18,537 nt of DNA from an uncultured Solobacterium sp. (GTDB taxonomy: Bacteria > Bacillota_I > Bacilli_A > Erysipelotrichales > Erysipelotrichaceae), in NCBI GenBank assembly GCA_900543035.1, contig UQPV01000052.1, positions 1-18,537 on the forward strand, in the 5' to 3' direction. A program made the translations under genes and the position numbers. This document shows, piece after piece, positions 7,711 to 13,806 of the stretch. How positions within the stretch are numbered: position 1 is the stretch's first letter; each line of letters begins with the position of its first letter. The notes below the pieces were generated by a model, which was not told the DNA's origin, searched no databases, and saw only the letters and a list, made by a program, of their open reading frames with translations.

Positions 7711-7731
7711 GGCCGATGAGCGGCCGTTTTT
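7711..7731 (+). terminator. Second, smaller terminator-like hairpin
   Basis: GGCCG (7711-7715) pairs with CGGCC (7721-7725) and is followed by GTTTTT. It directly follows the main terminator and precedes the HIT-gene promoter, so it may act as a back-up stop. The stem is only 5 bp. Confidence 0.4.
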
Positions 7732-7754
7732 CCCATCCCGCTTCGCGCTGATTG

Positions 7755-7763
7755 TGATACAAT
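7755..7763 (+). promoter_or_regulatory. Extended -10 promoter of the HIT gene
   Basis: TGATACAAT forms an extended -10 element (TG at 7755-7756, TACAAT at 7758-7763). No convincing -35 box lies 17 bp upstream, which an extended -10 can compensate. The leader to the ATG at 7787 is about 17 nt and contains AGGAGG. Confidence 0.55.
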
Positions 7764-7786
7764 AAGAGACAGGAGGTAATGAAGAT

Positions 7787-8182
7787 ATGTGCATATTCTG
7801 TGATATCGTCGAAGGAAAGATCCCTTCATCCGTCATCTATGAAGATGATCAGGTCATGGCGTTCCTGGACATTTCCCAGGTCACCCGCGGCCATACGCTC
7901 GTCATCCCGAAGAAGCACTGCGACAGCTTTCTGACCTGCGATGATGAGACGCTGGCGCACCTGATGAAGACGGCCCGCATGCTGGCGGTGCGCATCATGG
8001 AGAAGACCGGCGCGGCCGGCATGAACGTCATCAGCAATATCCATGAGGCAGCCGGTCAGAGCGTCCCGCACTTCCATGTGCACCTGATCCCCCGCTATGG
8101 CGAAGACGATGCCCTGCAGCTGGAATTCCACGAATCTGCGCCGCAGGACCTAAATGCGCTGTGCGCGCTGCTCAGCGAATAA
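7787..8182 (+). CDS. HIT family nucleotide-binding hydrolase
   Basis: The 131-residue protein is a complete HINT-type histidine triad protein. The triad is HFHVHLIPR (95-103), with His97, the middle histidine, expected to be the nucleophile. Cys2, Cys5, His44 and His95 match the zinc site of Gram-positive HIT proteins, and GHTLVIPKKH is the family signature. Such enzymes hydrolyse purine nucleoside phosphoramidates or adenylates in the cytosol; the physiological substrate is not evident. AGGAGG lies 10 nt before the ATG. An ATG at 7779, closer to that site, opens an unrelated frame. The gene has its own promoter and shares a terminator with the converging gene. Confidence 0.93.
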   Translation: MCIFCDIVEGKIPSSVIYEDDQVMAFLDISQVTRGHTLVIPKKHCDSFLTCDDETLAHLMKTARMLAVRIMEKTGAAGMNVISNIHEAAGQSVPHFHVHLIPRYGEDDALQLEFHESAPQDLNALCALLSE

Positions 8183-8222
8183 AAAATATGTGCGCATCTC
8201 CATCGATGTGCACATATTTTTT
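8181..8222. terminator. Bidirectional terminator between converging genes
   Basis: AAAAAATATGTGC (8181-8193) and GCACATATTTTTT (8210-8222) are exact complements. CATC and GATG extend the stem inward past one G-U pair, to about 18 bp with a 6-nt loop. A/T tracts on both sides let it end transcription in both directions. The HIT stop codon (8180-8182) and the opposing stop codon (8222-8224) lie at the two bases of the stem. Confidence 0.92.
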
Positions 8223-9157
8223 TATTCGTTTTCCGCTTGATCAGCCTGCTTTTCTTGTTGATCATCAGTAGCAGCCTCATCCTCCGCAGCCGCTTCCTCA
8301 CGCGACGTGATCGCTTCGATCTGATAGCCGCCCCGGCCTTTGTTTTCCAGATACGTCTTCAGTGCCTGATCGAGCGCCTTCTCATCCGGTTCGCTGCTCA
8401 GCAGCACCTTCTCGCCATATGCGCTGGCATCCGGAATGACACCGGAATCATTGATCGATGGGAAGACCACCATGTAATAGATGCTGCTGCACTCTTCCTG
8501 CAGCTCCTCCTGTTCGTCGCTGCGGTTGACCTGACCGCTGGCCTGCAGCCGGTAGATGACGATCAGCCGGTCGCTGTTCTCGCTCGTCTTCGACTTCATG
8601 AACGCCTGATAGACGGTCTCCGTATTTTCCAGCTTCACATCGTCCATCGAATAAAAGTCCGTAAAATCATTATCCAGGATCGCGCTCATGTGCTTGTCCA
8701 GATAGGCGTCGGCGTGCTTGCTCAGCCCATCCAGCAATTCCTGCGGGATATCGCTGATGCTGCCATAACGGTTCGGCAGGCCTTCGACCTTGACCGTGCG
8801 GGTCAGGTTGATCGGCTCAAGATGATACTGCTGCGCCAGATCGCTGTCATAGTCGGCCGTGATGGTGATCTCATCGCCGTTGCTGAGCCCTTCGCTCGGC
8901 GTAACGGTAAACTCCAGGGAATCATAGAAATCCTGCAGCCGCTGATTGACGCTGATCTCCTCGCTGCGCACCGCCACGCTGGCACTTCCGCTTTCCCCGC
9001 TGTATTCCAGGACGACATGCTGCGTGACGTCGACCTCGCTGGTTCGCAGAAAGAAAAAATAACCGATAAAAAACAGCGTGAACAGCAGGCAGGCCATCCA
9101 GACGAAGAAGAAGCTCTTGTCGCGGATCTTGTGTCTTCTCTGCATTGCCTTATCCAT
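8222..9157 (-). CDS. Single-pass extracytoplasmic protein of unknown function
   Basis: I do not recognise a named family. The 311-residue protein has a basic N-terminus, one membrane helix (about 15-37) and a long outside domain. Residues about 50-125 (VNQRLQDFYDSLEFTVTPSE, LSNGDEITITADYDSDLAQQ and then LTRTVKVEGLP) look like a small beta-sandwich module. This module resembles one I know from zinc-ribbon membrane proteins of Firmicutes, but no zinc ribbon is present here. The last 35 residues are rich in Glu, Asp, Gln and Ala. The start at 9157 was chosen because AAGGAG lies 8 nt upstream; the frame continues 11 codons further without a ribosome binding site. It is the last gene after recG, with its own promoter in the gap. 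Confidence 0.7.
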   Translation of the reverse strand: MDKAMQRRHKIRDKSFFFVWMACLLFTLFFIGYFFFLRTSEVDVTQHVVLEYSGESGSASVAVRSEEISVNQRLQDFYDSLEFTVTPSEGLSNGDEITITADYDSDLAQQYHLEPINLTRTVKVEGLPNRYGSISDIPQELLDGLSKHADAYLDKHMSAILDNDFTDFYSMDDVKLENTETVYQAFMKSKTSENSDRLIVIYRLQASGQVNRSDEQEELQEECSSIYYMVVFPSINDSGVIPDASAYGEKVLLSSEPDEKALDQALKTYLENKGRGGYQIEAITSREEAAAEDEAATDDQQEKQADQAENE

Positions 9158-9188
9158 GGTTCTCTCTCCTTTCCGCTGTCTGTCTGAC

Positions 9189-9197
9189 ATTATATCA
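9189..9197 (-). promoter_or_regulatory. Extended -10 promoter between recG and the downstream gene
   Basis: On the minus strand TGATATAAT (9197-9189) combines a perfect TATAAT with the extended TG. No good -35 box is present. It lies across the 3' side of recG and would let the single-pass protein be expressed independently of the operon promoter. Confidence 0.5.
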
Positions 9198-9202
9198 CAA
9201 AG

Positions 9203-11212
9203 CTAATCAAAATAAGCTGATTTTTTTACATCCTGCTCGATGATCGGCTTCAGGCAGGCGTACTCCTCATCCTCCAGATGCTGAAGCGCGTAAGCCGCGT
9301 CGCTGCGTGCCGCCTCCATCATCTTTTCATCGGTGATGACATTGCCCAGCACGAAGCCCGGCACGCCGCTCTGTCTGGTCCCCAGCAGATCTCCGGGACC
9401 GCGCAGGCTGAGATCATAACGGGAGATCTCAAAGCCGTCGCTGAGCGTCTCCAGCATCTTCAGCCGCTGCAGCGCTTCCTCATCCCCAGAGGAGGTGAGC
9501 AGATAACAATACCCGGGCTGACTGCCGCGGCCCACCCTGCCGCGCAGCTGATGGATGGTAGAGAGGCCGAAGCGGTGCGCGTCATAGATGACCATCAGGT
9601 TGGCCTTCTTTACATCGATGCCCACTTCGATGACCGTGGTGGACACTAAGATATCCAGCTCTCCGCGGGCAAAGCGTTCCATCACTTCGTTTTTCTCCTC
9701 GCCGCTCATCTTGCCATGCAGCAGGCCGATCCGATATCGGTTTCCCAACAGCGAGCACATGCCCTGGTAGATATCCGTCACATTGCGCATGGGCATCTCT
9801 TCGTTTTTTTCGATGGCCGGGCAGACGACATAACACTGATTGCCTTCATCGATCTTCTGCAGCACTTCCTCCAGGATCGGCCCCATGCTGGAGGAGCGCA
9901 CAAGATGCGTCGTCACCGGCATCCGTCCTGAAGGCCGATGTGCGATGATGGACACATCCATGTCTCCGAACAGCGACTGTGCCAGGGTGCGTGGGATCGG
10001 CGTCGCGCTCATGAGCAGAAAATCGACCTTCTCGCCTTTTTCCAGCAAACGGCGGCGCTGCTGCACCCCAAAGCGCTGCTGCTCATCCGCCACGACCATG
10101 CCCAGGTCATAAAACTTCACCTCATCCTGAAACAGCGCGTGCGTCCCGACGACGATATCGATCTGATCCTCCGCCAGATCGCTCAGCACCTGCTTGCGCA
10201 CCGCTGGTTTCAACGACGCGCACAGCAGCTCCACACGGATGCCGGTATCCGCAAACAGCGCCTTCAGGCTCTCGGCGTGCTGCCGTGCGAGGATCTCGGT
10301 CGGGGCCAGAAACGCGCCCTGTCGATGCGCGAGAACGCATGCATACAGCCCGAATGCAGCCACCATCGTCTTGCCGCACCCGACATCGCCTTGCAGCATG
10401 CGATACATCAGCCTCTCCGACGCCAGATCATCCAGGATCTCGGCAATGGCTGTCCGCTGATCATCCGTCAGCTGGAAAGGAAGCGTCTTTTCTAAAGAAA
10501 ACACTTCATCGGCAGAAAACTGCTTGGCGCTGCCTTGCGCATAAGCGCGGTTCTCCTCCCGCAGCGCCTGCATGATCAGCTGAAACCGGAAAAACTCCTC
10601 ATACTTCAGGTGGCGCAGCGCCTGTTTGATCTCTTCGCGGGATCGCGGCGCATGGATCCAGCGGACTGCCTGCGCACGGGAACAGAGCCGATAACGCTTA
10701 CGCAAAGGACGAGGCAGGACATCTTCCATCTGCCCCAGGCAAAGCGACATCGCCTTTTCTATCAGTCTGCGCAGATCTTTCTGGTGCATACCTTCCTTCA
10801 GGCTGTATACCGGATAGATCCCTTCCAGCTCGCTGAGCGGCTTCATCTGATAATTGGCGACCGTGATCCGGCCTTTTCCCTGATATTTTCCGCTCAGCGT
10901 CATCACGCGTCCCGGCTGAAACTGCGAGGTCCACGGCCGATTGAACAGCACGGCCTGGAATTCCTGATCCTGCACCTGAACAGCAAAGCGCGTCATCGAA
11001 CGCTTTCCGCCCAGCCGCATCACATGCGGACGACTGAGGATCGTGGCCTCACAGGTCACCGTATCGTTGATCTGCCATTCAGACAGCGCTCTTTCCTTAA
11101 ACACTTCATAGCGGAAAGGATAATAGGAAAGCAGCTCCTCCACCGTATGGATGCCCATGGAGACCAGCTGTTCCTCTCGCTTCTCGCTGATGCGCAGCGC
11201 CTTGAGTTCCAT
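9203..11212 (-). CDS. recG: ATP-dependent DNA helicase RecG
   Basis: The 669-residue protein is a full-length RecG, which reverses stalled replication forks and processes branched DNA. An N-terminal wedge/OB domain (about 50-125) is followed by the two helicase lobes: Walker A GDVGCGKT (275-282), motif II DEQQ (376-379), motif III SATPIPRT (402-409), motif V STTVIEVGIDV and motif VI HQLRGRVGRG. The C-terminal block SLRGPGDLLGTRQSG is RecG-specific. Motif II normally reads DEQH in this family; here the last residue is Gln379 (codon CAG at 10078-10076). The start at 11212 is 7 nt after the upstream stop and lacks a clear Shine-Dalgarno sequence, suggesting coupled translation. Confidence 0.97.
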   Translation of the reverse strand: MELKALRISEKREEQLVSMGIHTVEELLSYYPFRYEVFKERALSEWQINDTVTCEATILSRPHVMRLGGKRSMTRFAVQVQDQEFQAVLFNRPWTSQFQPGRVMTLSGKYQGKGRITVANYQMKPLSELEGIYPVYSLKEGMHQKDLRRLIEKAMSLCLGQMEDVLPRPLRKRYRLCSRAQAVRWIHAPRSREEIKQALRHLKYEEFFRFQLIMQALREENRAYAQGSAKQFSADEVFSLEKTLPFQLTDDQRTAIAEILDDLASERLMYRMLQGDVGCGKTMVAAFGLYACVLAHRQGAFLAPTEILARQHAESLKALFADTGIRVELLCASLKPAVRKQVLSDLAEDQIDIVVGTHALFQDEVKFYDLGMVVADEQQRFGVQQRRRLLEKGEKVDFLLMSATPIPRTLAQSLFGDMDVSIIAHRPSGRMPVTTHLVRSSSMGPILEEVLQKIDEGNQCYVVCPAIEKNEEMPMRNVTDIYQGMCSLLGNRYRIGLLHGKMSGEEKNEVMERFARGELDILVSTTVIEVGIDVKKANLMVIYDAHRFGLSTIHQLRGRVGRGSQPGYCYLLTSSGDEEALQRLKMLETLSDGFEISRYDLSLRGPGDLLGTRQSGVPGFVLGNVITDEKMMEAARSDAAYALQHLEDEEYACLKPIIEQDVKKSAYFD

Positions 11213-11219
11213 GATCTGC

Positions 11220-12005
11220 TTACTGCCGCTGACGGATCACGCAGATCCATCCCATCCACAGTACATAAAGGATCGAGAAGATCACCGCGGCCAGCAGCTG
11301 AACGGCGAGGAAGCCCGCATAGACCAGATCGAAGGTCTGGGTCATGATCATGTTTAACAGCACCGAGCACACTTCCATCCAGCGATTCATCGTCACGCCG
11401 ATGTTCAGCATGGCCGTATACGGCGCCAGCACGGCCACCGTTCCCTCGATGCCCACCGAAAGGACATACAGCAGGATATAGCCGACGCACAGCATGGCGC
11501 AGGCTGCCGCGACCTCACGGCCATGACGGCCCATCTGCCGCAGCGCCGAAGTCACGACCTTGAGGAAACCGCCGGTGCCCTCATAGATCTCATAGAAACA
11601 AAACAGCTGGAAAGCCACACAGAAAAACAGATAGACATAGCTGATCAGCGCCAGCAGAAGATATAATTCGATAAAGCAGACGAACGCGTAATACATGAGC
11701 ACAGAAAAGGCAAACATCACGCTTTCGATCACCAGCATGCGCAGGCAGGGCTTCAGCCCCACCATGCGCTCCTCATCTCTTGAACGCGCGATCATCTGAA
11801 AGAAAAAACGCATGTAGACATAGGTGGAAATCAGGTTCAGGACCCAGAATACCGCCACAGTCAATGCGTCATGATTGAACATGCCCAGAAATGCGGAAAG
11901 CAGCGTGTATAAGACAAAGTACAGGATGCTGAGCACGGAAAACTGAAGCACTTCCTTTTTCAGATCCTGATGCGCCTTGATCTCATGGTAAAGATTGCGA
12001 AACAT
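11220..12005 (-). CDS. Six-helix integral membrane protein, function unknown
   Basis: The 261-residue protein has about six hydrophobic segments (roughly 20-42, 47-70, 88-110, 112-137, 163-195 and 228-255) and a short basic C-terminus (RQRQ). I see no transporter or enzyme motif. The cytoplasmic linker HGREVAAAC is preceded by GTGGFLKVVTSALRQMGR, and several charged residues cluster there (RDEERMVGLKPCLR earlier). The start at 12005 follows GAGGTG with a 5-nt gap. It is the first gene of a three-gene operon with recG, and its stop is 7 nt before the recG start. Its role is not shown by this context. Confidence 0.75.
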   Translation of the reverse strand: MFRNLYHEIKAHQDLKKEVLQFSVLSILYFVLYTLLSAFLGMFNHDALTVAVFWVLNLISTYVYMRFFFQMIARSRDEERMVGLKPCLRMLVIESVMFAFSVLMYYAFVCFIELYLLLALISYVYLFFCVAFQLFCFYEIYEGTGGFLKVVTSALRQMGRHGREVAAACAMLCVGYILLYVLSVGIEGTVAVLAPYTAMLNIGVTMNRWMEVCSVLLNMIMTQTFDLVYAGFLAVQLLAAVIFSILYVLWMGWICVIRQRQ

Positions 12006-12027
12006 ATCAACACCTCAATTCCCTACC

Positions 12028-12056
12028 ATTATACAAAATAATCCCGGAAAACAAAA
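12028..12056 (-). promoter_or_regulatory. Promoter of the membrane protein-recG operon
   Basis: A perfect TATAAT (12033-12028 on the minus strand) lies 17 bp after TTTTGT (12056-12051). That -35-like hexamer is also the T-tract of the upstream gene's terminator, so the terminator and promoter overlap. Confidence 0.6.
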
Positions 12057-12072
12057 GCCTGTTCACACAGGC
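12047..12072 (-). terminator. Intrinsic terminator of the small membrane protein gene
   Basis: On the minus strand GCCTGT (12072-12067) pairs with ACAGGC (12062-12057) around a 4-nt loop and is followed by TTTTGTTTT. It begins one base after the stop codon of the upstream gene. Confidence 0.78.
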
Positions 12073-12073
12073 C

Positions 12074-12526
12074 TCAAACTTGCTGTTTATGCACAGAGGA
12101 TTTCAGCTGCGAGGCGAACCGCCGGAAGAAATGCTCTGTCTTGCGTCGGGAAAGCGAGGAGAAATCCAGCACTTGGCCATCTTTCAGCAGCACATGCAGC
12201 GTATCATGCGTCAACCCGCTGTGGTATTTCCATTCCGCCACATCTTCCCAAAACAGGATGTAGCAGTCATCCGGCTCCTTCGGGCTGTAAAACACGACAT
12301 ATTGATCGTAAAACTCACACAGGCTGTCATTGTGGCCGATGCACAGCTGATAAAAGCTCAGCGCGCACACGGCGATGCCGAAGACCGGCTGACGCACCAG
12401 GATGAGAATGACTCCTCCGCCCAGGAAAGCGATGAGGATCGGATAGGGCTTGGATGTGATCTTCCCTAACCGGACACCGTAGGAAGGAAGGTTCCATTTT
12501 TTCAGAATTTTGCTCTTCAACTGCAT
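12074..12526 (-). CDS. Small membrane protein with a possible PH-like domain
   Basis: The 150-residue protein has two adjacent hydrophobic segments (about 28-44 and 46-63) with a tight turn between them. A soluble C-terminal part follows, with alternating strands (YDQYVVFYSP, CYILFWEDVAEWKYH, TLHVLLKDGQVLDFSSL) and a final helix (RRKTEHFFRRFASQLKS). That pattern fits the small bacterial PH-like domains found in YdbT/YcxB-type proteins; this is an inference from pattern only. ATG at 12526 was chosen because GAGGTG lies 6 nt upstream; a GTG at 12535 overlaps that site. It is a single-gene unit with its own promoter and terminator, divergent from the mechanosensitive channel gene. Confidence 0.72.
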   Translation of the reverse strand: MQLKSKILKKWNLPSYGVRLGKITSKPYPILIAFLGGGVILILVRQPVFGIAVCALSFYQLCIGHNDSLCEFYDQYVVFYSPKEPDDCYILFWEDVAEWKYHSGLTHDTLHVLLKDGQVLDFSSLSRRKTEHFFRRFASQLKSSVHKQQV

Positions 12527-12546
12527 AGGAAACACCTCTTGTCATT

Positions 12547-12574
12547 ATTATAGTTCATTCCAAAAGTGATTCAA
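12547..12574 (-). promoter_or_regulatory. Promoter of the small membrane protein gene
   Basis: A perfect TATAAT (12552-12547 on the minus strand) lies 16 bp after TTGAAT (12574-12569). The leader to the ATG is about 14 nt and contains the ribosome binding site. Confidence 0.65.
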
Positions 12575-12614
12575 TACATTCACATAATTCCACTTATTTT
12601 TATTTATTTCCCCT

Positions 12615-12643
12615 TTGTTTCCCATCATCCACTCTGTTATAAT
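12615..12643 (+). promoter_or_regulatory. Promoter of the MscS-type channel gene
   Basis: TTGTTT (12615-12620) and TATAAT (12638-12643) are 17 bp apart, and TGT before the -10 provides an extended element. A 10-bp palindrome, CTCTTAAGAG (12646-12655), covers the predicted start site. Confidence 0.72.
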
Positions 12644-12670
12644 GACTCTTAAGAGCGGAGGAGGGATCTC

Positions 12671-13549
12671 ATGGATCAGTTTTTTGAACAGCTCAATCAA
12701 TGGGGAAAGGACAGCGTCCTGCAATATGGCCTGACGGATACGATCATCATCATCCTGCTCATCCTGATCACCGCCATGGTGATCTCACGGATCCTGACCC
12801 GGTTGATGAAAAAGCGGAATTTCCGCAATCTGCCCATCTGGCTGAAGGTCAAGAAATATATGATCATCACCATCACCATCTATGGCATACTCACCCTGTT
12901 CATCCCCGCCAAGACCATACTGGATCCGCTGTTAGCCAGCGGCGGCATCGTCGCCGTGGTCGTCGGTCTCGCCGCCCAGGAAACTGTGGGCAATCTGATC
13001 AGCGGGTTCATGATCGTCACTTTCCGTCCGTTTCACATCGGCGATCTGATCCGCGTCAACAATGGCGAATATGTCGGCACCGTCGTGGAGATCACCATCC
13101 GCCATACGATCATTGAGACATTCGAGAACACTCGGGTCATCATCCCGAATTCTCAGATGAATACTTCCGTGCTGGAAAACATCTCCGACATCGGCACGGC
13201 CAAGGCAGACTTCCTTTATGTCAGCGTCTCTTATGACACTGATCTGGAACAGGCGATCCGCGTCCTGCAGGAAACGGTCGCCGCGCATCCGGACTATGTG
13301 GATCCCCGCAGCGAAGAGGAGAAGCAGCAAGGCGCAGATCAGGTGGTCGTCCGAGTCACCGACTTCAAGGACAGCGGCATCGAGCTGCGTGCGACCATCT
13401 ATTCCAATGACAACGGCACCTGTTTCACGATGCTCTCCGATCTGCGCATCGCCGTAAAAAAGCGCTTCGACCAGGAAGGAATCGAAATGCCCTACCCAAA
13501 ACAGGACCTGTACATCAAAGAAATGATCAAAAATGAAGATGTTCAGTAA
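12671..13549 (+). CDS. MscS-type small-conductance mechanosensitive channel
   Basis: The 292-residue length and layout match MscS. Three hydrophobic segments are visible (about 21-42, 62-80 and 84-118). The third carries the pore signature ASGGIVAVVVGLAAQETVGN, followed by FRPFHIGDLIRV at the start of the beta domain, and VIIPNSQ (156-162) before the C-terminal alpha/beta domain. The family opens under membrane tension and releases solutes during hypo-osmotic shock. The ATG follows GGAGGAGGG. Residues 213-222 (RSEEEKQQGA) form a charged insertion in the C-terminal domain. The gene appears monocistronic. Confidence 0.94.
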   Translation: MDQFFEQLNQWGKDSVLQYGLTDTIIIILLILITAMVISRILTRLMKKRNFRNLPIWLKVKKYMIITITIYGILTLFIPAKTILDPLLASGGIVAVVVGLAAQETVGNLISGFMIVTFRPFHIGDLIRVNNGEYVGTVVEITIRHTIIETFENTRVIIPNSQMNTSVLENISDIGTAKADFLYVSVSYDTDLEQAIRVLQETVAAHPDYVDPRSEEEKQQGADQVVVRVTDFKDSGIELRATIYSNDNGTCFTMLSDLRIAVKKRFDQEGIEMPYPKQDLYIKEMIKNEDVQ

Positions 13550-13590
13550 TTTCGACAAATTATTCCCCTCGATCCGGGTATACTGACAGT

Positions 13591-13700
13591 GACAGATGAA
13601 AAAGATCTGTCTGCGCAAAACATCCCTAGAAAATCCCTATTTTGCGTATATCATTCTATCCCCTAATTCGGAAAGGCCCGCCTCAGGCGGGTCTTTCTCA
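13591..13700 (+). ncRNA. Candidate small RNA with three C-rich motifs
   Basis: No gene lies in the 257 bases between the channel gene and the glycosidase gene. Just after a -10-like TATACT (13579-13584) the sequence holds a hairpin GACAGAT-N7-ATCTGTC (13591-13611), then a second stem CGCAAAA/TTTTGCG (13614-13620 with 13640-13646). The second stem's loop carries ATCCCTA twice (13622-13628 and 13633-13639). A third copy, ATCCCCTA, lies in the single-stranded linker (13658-13665). A strong terminator follows. C-rich UCCC loops are the targeting elements of Firmicute small RNAs such as RsaE/RoxS. The -35 box is poor, so this could instead be the 3' untranslated region of the channel gene. Confidence 0.4.
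13672..13696 (+). terminator. Strong intrinsic terminator
   Basis: AAAGGCCCGCC (13672-13682) pairs with GGCGGGTCTTT (13686-13696) over 11 bp, including one G-T (wobble) pair, around a TCA loop, with a short T-run. It ends the candidate small RNA or the long 3' region of the channel transcript. Confidence 0.87.
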
Positions 13701-13773
13701 TGTTGAGCGGCAGCTGTCATTTCCGATCCTGTTCGATATGGTCGATCATTTCACCAAAGACGATACATAGATA

Positions 13774-13797
13774 AAAGACGGGCCGTCACCCGTCTTT
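13774..13797. terminator. Terminator of the glycosidase gene
   Basis: AAAGACGGG (13774-13782) and CCCGTCTTT (13789-13797) are exact complements around a 6-nt loop. On the minus strand the stem is followed by TATC after a TTTT run, 10 nt beyond the glycosidase stop codon. It is symmetric enough to work in both directions. Confidence 0.85.
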
Positions 13798-13806
13798 CGT
13801 CTTGAT

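Noticed and set aside
8237..9187. A 316-codon open frame on the plus strand opposite the single-pass protein gene
   Set aside because: The minus-strand frame has a ribosome binding site, promoter and membrane helix; the plus frame has none of these.
13591..13611. The GACAGAT/ATCTGTC hairpin as a terminator of the channel gene
   Set aside because: No T-run follows it; the true terminator is at 13672-13696.
13723..13773. Minus-strand peptide frame ending MIDHIEQDRK
   Set aside because: It looks protein-like but is only about 24 codons, runs through the glycosidase terminator, has an in-frame stop just upstream and no ribosome binding site.
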